Source: Ignavibacteriales bacterium (lineage in GTDB: Bacteria > Bacteroidota > Ignavibacteria > Ignavibacteriales > Ignavibacteriaceae). From it: 64,000 nucleotides of DNA. Made by a program: the position numbers and the translations under genes. The stretch lies in contig JADJHL010000005.1 in assembly GCA_016707585.1 (NCBI GenBank), positions 124,001-188,000 on the forward strand. The letters are read 5' to 3'. Positions 8,511 through 15,965 of the stretch are shown here, piece after piece. The first letter of the stretch is position 1; every line of letters starts with the position of its first letter. Under the pieces are notes generated by a model, which did not search any database, was not told the DNA's origin, and saw nothing but the letters and a program-made list of their open reading frames with translations.

Positions 8511-9142
8511 TTGATATCTGTCATAAAGTTTATGCGAAAGGATTTGTTGCAGCTTATGATGGAAATATTTCTTGTAGAACAACTCAGAACACAGTTTTAA
8601 TTACTCGTTCAGGAATTTGTAAAGGTGATGTTACCGAAAAGGATATTGTTGAAGTAGATTTGAATGGAAAAAATTTATCCGGCAATCAAAAAATATCTAC
8701 CGAACATAAAATCCATCTTTACGCATATAAAAAGAGAAAAGAAGTTAACGCTGTAGTTCATTGTCATCCAACTTATGCAACAGCTTTTGCATTGATTGGT
8801 AAAGGTTTGGATAAGCATTATTTGCCTGAAGTGTTTTTAACTTTTGGCAAAATTCCTTTGTGTAAATATGCAACACCCTCAACAGATGGTGTTCATAAGA
8901 GTTTAGATCCATACATAGATTACGCCTGGGCTATGCTGCTAGAAAATCATGGTGCAGTAACGCTTGGTAAAAGTTTGGATGAAGCTTATTATAAAATGGA
9001 AAAGCTTGAACACGCTGCAAAAATAATTTTGTTAGCAAAAACTATTGGGAAACCAAGAGAGCTTTCTAAAAAAAATATTAGCGATATTTTAAATATAGCC
9101 AAAAGCACTTACGGAATAGTACCGGATAAAAGAAATTTATAA
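8489..9142 (+). CDS. Class II aldolase/adducin-family protein
   Basis: Zinc-dependent aldolase of the L-fuculose-phosphate aldolase type, 217 residues. Visible motifs: AYDGNISCRT near the N-terminus, TRSG phosphate-binding block, STEHKIHLYAY carrying the catalytic Glu, HCHPTYATA with two zinc His ligands, and LENHGAV with the third. All key residues are intact, so it should be active. Family members cleave fuculose-, rhamnulose- or ribulose-phosphates or dehydrate methylthioribulose phosphate; the sequence does not decide. The start codon ATG 8489 lies inside the preceding dehydrogenase gene (22-base overlap), which supports coupled expression. Confidence 0.88.
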   Translation: MSPKKKLVDICHKVYAKGFVAAYDGNISCRTTQNTVLITRSGICKGDVTEKDIVEVDLNGKNLSGNQKISTEHKIHLYAYKKRKEVNAVVHCHPTYATAFALIGKGLDKHYLPEVFLTFGKIPLCKYATPSTDGVHKSLDPYIDYAWAMLLENHGAVTLGKSLDEAYYKMEKLEHAAKIILLAKTIGKPRELSKKNISDILNIAKSTYGIVPDKRNL

Positions 9143-9148
9143 TTCGAA

Positions 9149-9208
9149 CACAGACTTTAGTCTGTGATTGGTACAAAATTATTTATTTGAAACAGACTAA
9201 AGTCTGTT
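9149..9208. repeat. Pair of inverted palindromes CAGACTTTAGTCTG
   Basis: The gap before ddl holds CACAGACTTTAGTCTGTG (9149-9166) and AACAGACTAAAGTCTGTT (9191-9208). Each is a palindrome with 8-base arms and a 2-base centre, and the second is the inverted complement of the first over 14 bases. The pair is separated by 24 AT-rich bases. It looks like a small dispersed repeat element rather than a terminator, since neither arm is followed by a T run. Confidence 0.6.
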
Positions 9209-9227
9209 CTACGAAAGAACATTACAA

Positions 9228-10229
9228 ATGGATAAAAAATTAAAAGTACTTTTGCTAGTCGGTGGAACTTCACCTGAACGAGAAGTTTCGAAAGGAACGG
9301 GTAAATCTGTTTATCAAGCTTTATTAAATCTTGGTTATGATGTTGTTGTAATTGATCCAGCTTATGGAATCAATCAACCATTTGAAGTTGAAGATTATTT
9401 TAAAGAAGATGATTACTCAGAAATATTAAATGAAAATTATCTTGATGCAGTTAATCTTATCTCAGCTGAACAAATAAGTGTGGCATTTTTAGCTTTGCAC
9501 GGTAAATATGGAGAAGATGGAACAATACAATCATTGCTTGAGCTTAAAGGAATAAAGTACACAGGATCCAAAGCTTTATCCAGCGCAATAGCGATGGATA
9601 AAATTATGTCTAAGATTTTGTTTGAAGATAACAATGTTCCAAGTCCAAAATGGTTTCACTTTAAAATTGGTGAACAAACGACTGAAGAAGTTAACAGTAA
9701 AATAGAAAATATATTTGGATATCCGGCTGTTGTAAAACCAAATGATCAAGGATCAACTGTTGGATTAACGATTTGTAAATCTTCTGATCAGCTTGCTGAT
9801 GCTATACACAATGCGTTTGAATATTCTGATAGAATATTGGTTGAAGAATATATTCCCGGTAGAGAAGTAACAGTTGCAGTTATTAATGATGAAGCTTTAC
9901 CTGTTTTAGAAATTAGACCAAAGCATGGAATTTATGATTATGAATGTAAATACACATCTGGAATGAGCGAATACATTGTGCCTGCTGATGTAGCTGATGA
10001 TGTTGCAAAATCATTGCAAGAAATTGCTGTGCTTGCTTGTAAATCTTTGCGATGTGAAGTTTATGCAAGAGTTGATTTTCGTTTGAGTCCTGAAAATAAA
10101 GTTTATGCTCTGGAAGTAAACACGTTGCCCGGAATGACATCAACAAGTCTTGTTCCTAAAATGGCTAAGGCAGTTGGATTAACTTTTGAACAACTTGTAG
10201 AGAAAATAATTGCTCTTAGTATAAAATGA
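9228..10229 (+). CDS. ddl: D-alanine--D-alanine ligase
   Basis: ATP-grasp ligase forming D-Ala-D-Ala for peptidoglycan. The 333-residue protein shows LVGGTSPEREVSKGTG at the N-terminus, LALHGKYGEDGTIQ, KPNDQGSTVGLT, VEEYIPGREVTVAV, and EVNTLPGMTSTS with metal-binding residues near the C-terminus. All match Ddl. The start ATG 9228 is the first in frame. Its last bases overlap the start of the FtsB/DivIC-like gene by 4, a coupling of cell-wall and division genes that is also seen in other bacteria. Confidence 0.95.
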   Translation: MDKKLKVLLLVGGTSPEREVSKGTGKSVYQALLNLGYDVVVIDPAYGINQPFEVEDYFKEDDYSEILNENYLDAVNLISAEQISVAFLALHGKYGEDGTIQSLLELKGIKYTGSKALSSAIAMDKIMSKILFEDNNVPSPKWFHFKIGEQTTEEVNSKIENIFGYPAVVKPNDQGSTVGLTICKSSDQLADAIHNAFEYSDRILVEEYIPGREVTVAVINDEALPVLEIRPKHGIYDYECKYTSGMSEYIVPADVADDVAKSLQEIAVLACKSLRCEVYARVDFRLSPENKVYALEVNTLPGMTSTSLVPKMAKAVGLTFEQLVEKIIALSIK

Positions 10230-10522
10230 AATTTATAGAAAATAAAAAAACAAGATTTTATATAATTACTGCTGTTGTAGTTATTGGAACATTGTATTTG
10301 TTGTTTAATAATTATGGAGTTGTAAAGTATGCCAAAGTTAAAAGTGATTTGGAAGATTTAAATTTAAGAATCACTCAACTTGAAGAAGAAAACAGAAAGC
10401 TTGAAGCAGAAATTGATTCATTAAAAAGAAACGTGCCTGCAAAGATTGAAAAGATTGCACGCGAAAAGTATGATATGATTAGACCTAATGAGAAAAAGAT
10501 TGAGTTTAAAGCTGAAGAATAA
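10226..10522 (+). CDS. FtsB/DivIC-family septum formation initiator
   Basis: 98-residue bitopic membrane protein. One membrane segment (about residues 11-30) is followed by a heptad-rich coiled coil (about 38-66, DLEDLNLRITQLEEENRKLE) and then KIEKIAREKYDMIRPNEKKI, the family's C-terminal signature. FtsB/DivIC forms a complex with FtsL and FtsQ/DivIB at the division site. The ATGA overlap with ddl supports one transcript. Length and order of parts are typical. Confidence 0.88.
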   Translation: MKFIENKKTRFYIITAVVVIGTLYLLFNNYGVVKYAKVKSDLEDLNLRITQLEEENRKLEAEIDSLKRNVPAKIEKIAREKYDMIRPNEKKIEFKAEE

Positions 10523-10567
10523 ATTCGAGTTCAAGATCAAGTTCAAGAATTGAACAAAATAATATTA

Positions 10568-11866
10568 ATGAATAATAAAATAAAAATTCCCACCACACCA
10601 CTTGCAGAAAGAATTCGCCCGCAAATAATAATTGATTTTTTTGGGCAGCAGCATTTACTGGGTATCGGAAAACCAATTCGGTTGATGATTGAAAATGATA
10701 CACCTTCTTCTTTTATTTTGTGGGGACCTCCCGGAACCGGAAAAACAACCATCGCAAAAATTATTGCAAATCAAACGCAAGCTGAGTTTTTTAAGATTAA
10801 TGCTGTTTCAAGCGGAGTAAAAGATATTCGTGCAGTTATTGATATTGGATCACGAAATAAAGATTTGAACAAACGCACAATTCTTTTTATTGATGAAATC
10901 CATCGTTTTAATAAAGCGCAGCAGGATGCTTTGTTAAGTTCAATAGAATCCGGGGTTTTGATATTAATTGGTGCAACAACTGAAAATCCATCATTTGAAG
11001 TAATACCAGCTTTACGTTCTCGCGCAAGAGTTTTTATTCTTGAAGAATTATCCAAACAGGATTTGATCGATATATTAAAATCAGTAATAGAAAAAGATGA
11101 GTTTCTAAAACAGCTTAATATCAAATCTATTGATGAAGATTTTTTGATTTATCTTTCTGGCGGCGATGCAAGAATAATGTTAACAATATTTGAAGCTGCG
11201 GTGATTCAGGTAATTGATAAAGAAGAAATTGTCTTAACAAAAGAAATATTTGAGAACATCGTACAAAGAAAAAATATTTTATATGATAAAGGCGGCGAGG
11301 AACATTACAATGTAATTTCAGCATTCATAAAAAGTGTTCGCGGAAGTGATCCTGACGGGGCATTATACTGGATGGCAAGAATGTTAGAAGGCGGCGAAGA
11401 TCCATTATTTATTGCAAGAAGATTAATTATTCTAGCATCGGAAGATATAGGAAATGCCTCACCAAATGCGCTCGTGTTAGCTGAAGCTGCTTTTAGTGCG
11501 ATTCATAAAATTGGTATGCCGGAAGCAAGAATAATTTTAGCACAATGTGTTACATACTTAGCTTCTCAGCCCAAAAGTAATGCATCATACATGGGAATTG
11601 AAAATGCACTCGAATCAGTTAGAAAAAATCCACTTGCTCCAGTTCCAAAACATTTGCGTAATGCTCCAACAAAACTGATGAAGGAAATTGGTTACGGAAA
11701 AGACTACAAATACGCACACGATTTTGAAAATCATTTTGTTGAAGAAAATTACTTGCCGGATGAATTGAAGAATAAACAATTCTACTTTCCGACAGAAAAC
11801 GGTCAGGAAAAAAAGTTAAAAGATTGGTTAAAGTTTTTGTGGAAAACGAAGAAGAATTATAAATGA
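10568..11866 (+). CDS. rarA: Replication-associated recombination protein A
   Basis: AAA+ ATPase related to clamp loaders that acts at stalled replication forks. Motifs are PLAERIRPQ near the start, Walker A GPPGTGKTTIAK, Walker B ILFIDEIHRFNKAQQD, TTENPSFEV (sensor 1), and the C-terminal MGARxxLA-type MgsA block. The frame opens at TTG 10550, but ATG 10568 (MNNKIKIPTTP) is the better start. The stop at 11866 abuts the stop of the minus-strand gene at 11867 with no bases between, so no separate terminator fits there. Confidence 0.93.
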   Translation: MNNKIKIPTTPLAERIRPQIIIDFFGQQHLLGIGKPIRLMIENDTPSSFILWGPPGTGKTTIAKIIANQTQAEFFKINAVSSGVKDIRAVIDIGSRNKDLNKRTILFIDEIHRFNKAQQDALLSSIESGVLILIGATTENPSFEVIPALRSRARVFILEELSKQDLIDILKSVIEKDEFLKQLNIKSIDEDFLIYLSGGDARIMLTIFEAAVIQVIDKEEIVLTKEIFENIVQRKNILYDKGGEEHYNVISAFIKSVRGSDPDGALYWMARMLEGGEDPLFIARRLIILASEDIGNASPNALVLAEAAFSAIHKIGMPEARIILAQCVTYLASQPKSNASYMGIENALESVRKNPLAPVPKHLRNAPTKLMKEIGYGKDYKYAHDFENHFVEENYLPDELKNKQFYFPTENGQEKKLKDWLKFLWKTKKNYK

Positions 11867-13549
11867 TTATCTATTTCGTTTTAGAATAAAAATTGATTTT
11901 GTTTCCAATAAGGAGTTATAGGTAAACTCTTTATAAACAGAATAATCAGGTAAGCTTCCAAAAGAAATTAAATAATCATCTTCTTGTACCCACCACCAGC
12001 TTTTATCATTGTTTATTTTGTAATTAGGATCATAAAAATTCCAGGCATTGAATTCAAAACCACCATCAATTTTATCTGGACTTATTTTTAATTCTTTTGT
12101 CAAATAATCAATTGTCTCCCATCTACACCTATTCCAAGAAAAATAATTATGAGTTTCATATAAAGTAAAGAGAGATGTTATTATTATAAAACCAATCGAA
12201 ACCCACTTTAAAAAATTATTTCGAATAGTTGGTTTATTTTGGTAAGTTCTTAAAAGTAAAAATAAAATTCCAGGTAGTACTTGGATAATATATCTGTCAT
12301 AAAAATCTGCCAAACCTATAAAAATCAAAGTTAAAATAGTACTAATAAAAACAAATGTTACTTGTTTTTCACAAGAAAAAGACTGTAATACTATTGTTTT
12401 TTTAATACAGTAATAGAAAGTAAAGGCAATTAGAATTAATCCTGCAATACCAATCACAGTAAATAATATCCAAACTAACAGAGGAATTTGGTTTAGATGA
12501 TTTAACCCGAGTATATCCACATCTTTTAAAGTGGCAGGACCTAAACCATATGTCCATAAAATATTTGATCTTAATGGAAGTAATTTGTTAAAAGCGATTA
12601 ATAAAAGAAGTGAAACGATAGTGAGTGAAAAGTAAACAACTATACTAATTATTTTATGAGAAAAATTATAAGATTTTACTATCACATATGAATGATAGAT
12701 AAGAAATGGGAATAAAAATAATCCAATATAAATAAATGCAAAAAAAATATTTTTTATAAGTGGAATTAATCCGAAAATATTTTGCTTTGAAAATGAATCA
12801 AAAAAATGACCCATGCGAGTATTACTAATCATTGGATCATCAATTGAACTTTTAACTAGAAATTGAAAAACATAAAACGCGGTCATTAGAATGGTTACAA
12901 AAATAAGTGGGTATATTTTTTTAAAAAGTGAATTATCCTTCTGAAAAAAGTTTGTGAATGCGAATGCTACTAGAACGACTATTCCAATTTGTCTAATAAA
13001 TGAAGCTACAAATATTGTTGCTATGCTTAGAAATAGATATAACAGGCGTTGAGCCTTAAAATATTTAATAAAAAAGTATATGGAGATAGTTGAAAAAGTA
13101 AAGAATGGAATATCAGTCATAAAAGTGGCTGACAACAAAAAATAAATAGGGTTAATTGCGATTAGTGAAGTAGCTAGAAATTTTAGAAATAGAGAATTTG
13201 TCACCTCACTAAAAATTAAGTAACAAAAAAATATTCCGACCACGCTTAGCACAAGTGTAGATAATCTAAGAATCTCGAATGAAAAATCACCAGTAGAACA
13301 AAACAACGAACCCCAGTATATTTGTGAAATAACCGGCATACTTATCCACCCAGTAAGTTCCAATTTCCCGTCTTCAACAAGAGTTTTTACAGAATATGAA
13401 TAGGACCAATCATCGTTTAATGGAAAGTTGCCACGCACATTAACAAGAAGAACTAAAACAATCCAAAATAAAATAATTGCGCTTATTATTTTTATATCTG
13501 AACTACGGAATTTCATACTATTTAATTTGTTCAATGAAAGTGAAATCAC
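11867..13549 (-). CDS. Polytopic membrane glycosyltransferase-like protein (GT39/ArnT type)
   Basis: About 560 residues with many membrane segments spread across the whole protein. After the first segment comes FPLNDDWSYSYSVKTL, in which the paired acidic residues fit the first periplasmic loop of polyprenyl-phosphate-dependent transferases such as PMT and ArnT. Such enzymes move a sugar from a lipid carrier to lipid or protein. The start is GTG 13549, overlapping the dprA stop as GTGA; ATG 13516 (MKFRSSD) is an alternative. The acceptor and sugar are unknown. Assignment rests on topology and one loop motif, so moderate confidence. Confidence 0.62.
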   Translation of the reverse strand: MISLSLNKLNSMKFRSSDIKIISAIILFWIVLVLLVNVRGNFPLNDDWSYSYSVKTLVEDGKLELTGWISMPVISQIYWGSLFCSTGDFSFEILRLSTLVLSVVGIFFCYLIFSEVTNSLFLKFLATSLIAINPIYFLLSATFMTDIPFFTFSTISIYFFIKYFKAQRLLYLFLSIATIFVASFIRQIGIVVLVAFAFTNFFQKDNSLFKKIYPLIFVTILMTAFYVFQFLVKSSIDDPMISNTRMGHFFDSFSKQNIFGLIPLIKNIFFAFIYIGLFLFPFLIYHSYVIVKSYNFSHKIISIVVYFSLTIVSLLLLIAFNKLLPLRSNILWTYGLGPATLKDVDILGLNHLNQIPLLVWILFTVIGIAGLILIAFTFYYCIKKTIVLQSFSCEKQVTFVFISTILTLIFIGLADFYDRYIIQVLPGILFLLLRTYQNKPTIRNNFLKWVSIGFIIITSLFTLYETHNYFSWNRCRWETIDYLTKELKISPDKIDGGFEFNAWNFYDPNYKINNDKSWWWVQEDDYLISFGSLPDYSVYKEFTYNSLLETKSIFILKRNR

Positions 13550-14667
13550 ATCAGCATAAACATTTTACCGGGCAATTGTTTTACCATTCCTTTAAACTCT
13601 AACGAAAGTAAATTAACAAGACAATCTGAAGTTGATAGATCAGTTTTCTCTGCAAGCTTATCAATGTGCAAAGGTTCATTTAGCAGACAATTGTAAATAT
13701 TTTCTTCAAATATTGTTAAATCTTTTTGCTGTTTTGGAATATTTTTACCAAGTACTGGTTTTAGTTTTAATTCGAGTTCTATTAAAATATCTTCAGCACT
13801 TTTAATTAGTTTGGCTTCACCACGCTGGATAAGCATGTTTGTTCCTTCGGATTGCTTAACACCAAGATTACCAGGAATTGCAAACACTTCACGATTCTGA
13901 TCAAGTGCTAATCTTGCAGTTTGCATTGCACCGCCTGTTATTGCAGTTTCAATAACTAAAGTACCTAATGTTAAGCCTGAAATAATTCTGTTACGCTTAG
14001 GGAAATTTTCTGCATTTGGAAGTGTGCCCAGATTAAATTCAGAAATTATAACTCCATTTTCTTTAATCTCATTAAACAGTTTTTTATTTTCTGCAGGATA
14101 AATTACATCCAAACCAGAGCCTATAACAGCAATTGTTCTTCCATTATTTTTTAATGCTGATGAATGTGCGACGGAATCTATTCCACGTGCAAGACCACTA
14201 ACAATTGTAATGTTTTGTTCAACTAAATCACTTACAATTTTTTCTGCTTGAATTTTGCCATAGTTAGTCGGTTGTCTTGTTCCAACCACAGCAATTGAGT
14301 ACTTATCTTTTTCGTCAAAATTTCCAAGCACATTTAGGACTAAAGGTGGATCATAAATTTTTTTTAGTAGTGGGGGAAAAGCTTCATCCCAAACAGTTAT
14401 TATTCTACCTCCAAGTTTATCTAAAACTTTTAATTCCTTTTCCAGGAATTTTTGTATGGAATCTTTTTGTGAAGAGATTTTACGAATGCGTGATGCAAGC
14501 TCTTTACTTATACCTTCAGTTTCTATTAATTCTGAAGTTGAAGCAGAAAGTACATTAGATAGTTTTTTAAATCGAGCCAGAAGATTTCTGATCTTTGCGG
14601 GACCAATCCTATCAACAGATAAAAGAAGATAAAGATCAGTTAATTGTTCAAAAGTAAGTTTGCCCAA
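13546..14667 (-). CDS. dprA: DNA-processing protein DprA
   Basis: Single-stranded-DNA-binding protein that loads RecA in natural transformation. The 373-residue product has an N-terminal helix-hairpin-helix-like part, then the Rossmann-like DprA core with VVGTRQPTNYG, SGLARGIDSVAH, GSGLDVIYPAENKKL, FPKRNRIISGL and GGAMQTARLALDQNREVFA, and a C-terminal winged-helix segment (LHIDKLAEKTDLSTSDCLVNL). All are canonical. The following membrane protein gene overlaps it by 4 bases. Competence itself cannot be judged from this window. Confidence 0.94.
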   Translation of the reverse strand: MGKLTFEQLTDLYLLLSVDRIGPAKIRNLLARFKKLSNVLSASTSELIETEGISKELASRIRKISSQKDSIQKFLEKELKVLDKLGGRIITVWDEAFPPLLKKIYDPPLVLNVLGNFDEKDKYSIAVVGTRQPTNYGKIQAEKIVSDLVEQNITIVSGLARGIDSVAHSSALKNNGRTIAVIGSGLDVIYPAENKKLFNEIKENGVIISEFNLGTLPNAENFPKRNRIISGLTLGTLVIETAITGGAMQTARLALDQNREVFAIPGNLGVKQSEGTNMLIQRGEAKLIKSAEDILIELELKLKPVLGKNIPKQQKDLTIFEENIYNCLLNEPLHIDKLAEKTDLSTSDCLVNLLSLEFKGMVKQLPGKMFMLM

Positions 14668-14740
14668 TTTTTAACTGTGGATTGATTAATGAATAAATAG
14701 ATAAACACCAAAATATTAACATAAAGTCTACTTCTCATTT

Positions 14741-14809
14741 GTCATTCCCACGCAAGTGGGAATCCATTTTGTTAATGCAGTTTTAGATTCCCGTTTTCAC
14801 AGGAATGAC
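14741..14809. repeat. Composite inverted repeat with GTCATTCCC/GGAATGAC ends
   Basis: The 156-base gap between dprA and the DUF3098 gene holds a small hairpin CATTCCCAC-GCAA-GTGGGAAT (from 14743) and, after about 20 bases, GATTCCCG...GGAATGAC ending at 14809. The outer ends GTCATTCCC and GGAATGAC are complementary, so the whole 69 bases forms one long imperfect palindrome. This type of ATTCCC/GGGAAT element is a widespread intergenic repeat in bacteria (general knowledge). No coding frame is present. Confidence 0.65.
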
Positions 14810-14823
14810 AAGAGCATAAGAAC

Positions 14824-15111
14824 CTAATTTTCAGTTATAACTGATTCTGTTTCTGCTACTGCTTTCTTACGATACAGTATTGAAGCAGGCATTACTACAA
14901 CAAATCCAAGAAATAGTAATATTGGAGAAATTACAAGTGAAGATGAACTATTCCATTCACCTTGACCCATAAAATAAAATCCAACAATTATTAAAAACAT
15001 TCCTAATCCAAACAAAATATAATTAGTTCTCTCCCAATAAATATTAAAAGGAGAAGGAAGCGATTTTGCTGAACCGGTTTTTACATTTTTCTTTTTTGTT
15101 TTTACTGCCAT
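14824..15111 (-). CDS. DUF3098-like small membrane protein
   Basis: 95 residues: a Lys-rich N-terminus, then two membrane segments (about 30-50 and 60-82) in the order NYILFGLGMFLIIVGFYFMG and SPILLFLGFVVVMPASILY, which matches the two-helix DUF3098 pattern known from Bacteroidota. The function of the family is not established. The start ATG at 15111 is preceded by GGAG (15117-15120 on the plus strand) with 5-base spacing. The ribosome-binding site lies within a strongly folded leader described separately. Confidence 0.65.
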   Translation of the reverse strand: MAVKTKKKNVKTGSAKSLPSPFNIYWERTNYILFGLGMFLIIVGFYFMGQGEWNSSSSLVISPILLFLGFVVVMPASILYRKKAVAETESVITEN

Positions 15112-15210
15112 AAATACTCCGGGTTTAAAATAAAAACCCGGTGAGGGGGATTCACCGGGCCTGACTCGTTCACATCAAAGGGCAGGGGAGAACCCTTTGA
15201 AAGAGTCGAT
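15112..15210 (-). promoter_or_regulatory. Structured 5' leader with two alternative hairpins
   Basis: Reading the minus strand toward the DUF3098 gene: stem P1 GACTC/GAGTC (15203-15207 with 15163-15167) encloses hairpin P2 TCAAAGGG/CCCTTTGA (15193-15200 with 15175-15182). Next comes hairpin A, CCCGGTGA/TCACCGGG (15152-15159 with 15137-15144, 7-base loop), followed by a run TTTTTATTTT. The 3' arm of A can instead pair with AAACCCGG (15119-15126) to form hairpin B (8 pairs, 7-base loop), which takes up two bases of the GGAG ribosome-binding site. A and B exclude each other. The GC-rich composition stands out against the AT-rich background. It matches no riboswitch class I recognise. Confidence 0.55.
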
Positions 15211-15259
15211 TGAAAAATAATTTGATAAATGTTATTTGTCAAGTATTATTTGTTATTAA

Positions 15260-15508
15260 TTATTTACTTATCTGATATACTATCTTTCGGATAGTATCAA
15301 ACTGTAAATATGGATATTCTTCGCGAATTGCATCAATCGCGTCTCCGGCACTTAATTTTCCGGATCTTAGTTGCTTAAATTTCTTCCTTATCTGGTAATC
15401 TCTAACGGCTTTGTCATCAATTAAGCCGTGCGTATCCAGAAGATCAAAAATATCATCACTGATAAGTTCAGATAATGGATTATCGATTTTTGCTTTTATT
15501 TCTCTCAT
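15260..15508 (-). CDS. Small protein of unknown function, predicted helical
   Basis: 82 residues, not recognised. The sequence is mostly charged amphipathic helix (LSELISDDIFDLLDTHGLID, then AVRDYQIRKKFKQLRSG, then AIDAIREEYPYLQFDTIRKI), without membrane segments or cysteines. A helix-turn-helix or small structural role is possible, but no motif proves it. The frame begins at GTG 15511; ATG 15508 is placed 8 bases from a strong AGGAGG (15517-15522 on the plus strand) and is the better start. It lies upstream of, and in the same direction as, the DUF3098 leader. Confidence 0.7.
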   Translation of the reverse strand: MREIKAKIDNPLSELISDDIFDLLDTHGLIDDKAVRDYQIRKKFKQLRSGKLSAGDAIDAIREEYPYLQFDTIRKIVYQISK

Positions 15509-15965
15509 CACGCGTTCCTCCTATAAAGTTAGTGATTGCAGTTACCTAAAAGTACCGTATCAAATCGTATAAATAAATCTCCATTATTTGGTTGTGTAAA
15601 GATAACAAAAAACCGACCAGAGAAATTCCCTAAATCGGTACATTTGCTACTCTGGTTAATTTTCTAACAATTAAATATTTAGACGAACGAAAATTAAAAC
15701 TGTAGCAAATCGGTTATAAATTTTTTCCTTTGTTTTTAACTAATGCAAATATTGACAGAAATAAGTAAAATGTCAAGGAAAATTTTTAACTGAAATAGTA
15801 AACTGATTATTATGATCTTTTAAGATCAGTTATGATCATAGTAAATCAGTCCAATCAGCGTACCAATTCTTAAGATTGATGTCCCTAATTATCATATCTT
15901 TAAAAGATGTTGTAAATTTGAATAGATTTAATCAAACATTTACTGATTCAAATTTTAAACAATAT
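15509..15965. other. Long AT-rich intergenic region with several dyads
   Basis: About 450 bases between the divergent small gene and gmd, without a convincing frame. It must hold promoters for both directions. Visible: alternative hairpins at 15612-15656 (see the regulatory entry), TTTGCTAC at 15643-15650 mirrored by GTAGCAAA near 15702, and an imperfect inverted repeat AACTGATTATTATGATC (15801-15817) against GATCATAGTAAATCAGT (15834-15850), which encloses the palindrome GATCTTTTAAGATC (15814-15827). A frame open from 15876 runs into gmd, but its first residues do not belong to the family. Confidence 0.5.
15607..15656 (-). promoter_or_regulatory. Overlapping hairpins with T tract upstream of the small unknown gene
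   Basis: On the minus strand, ACCAGAG (15650-15656) pairs with CTCTGGT (15616-15622), and ACCGA (15635-15639) pairs with TCGGT (15612-15616). The second pair would close a hairpin directly followed by TTTTTT (15607-15612), the layout of an intrinsic terminator. The two helices share a base and cross, so they are alternatives. The site lies about 100 bases before the start of the 82-residue gene. It may be an attenuator or a short leader RNA; this is inferred from complementarity only. Confidence 0.35.

Noticed and set aside
15112..15210. Resemblance of the DUF3098 leader (minus strand, TGTGAACGAGTCAGGCCCGG) to bacterial SRP RNA
   Set aside because: The GGAA tetraloop and the AGCAGC strand of SRP helix 8 are missing; the bases after GGCCCGG form a simple perfect hairpin instead.
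15607..15656. H-type pseudoknot
   Set aside because: The second stem follows the first without a linking loop and shares a base with it, so both cannot form together; alternative hairpins fit better.
15876..15965. Extended N-terminus of gmd
   Set aside because: The extra 30 residues are not family-like, and MKTAIITGITGQDG at 15966 is the canonical start.
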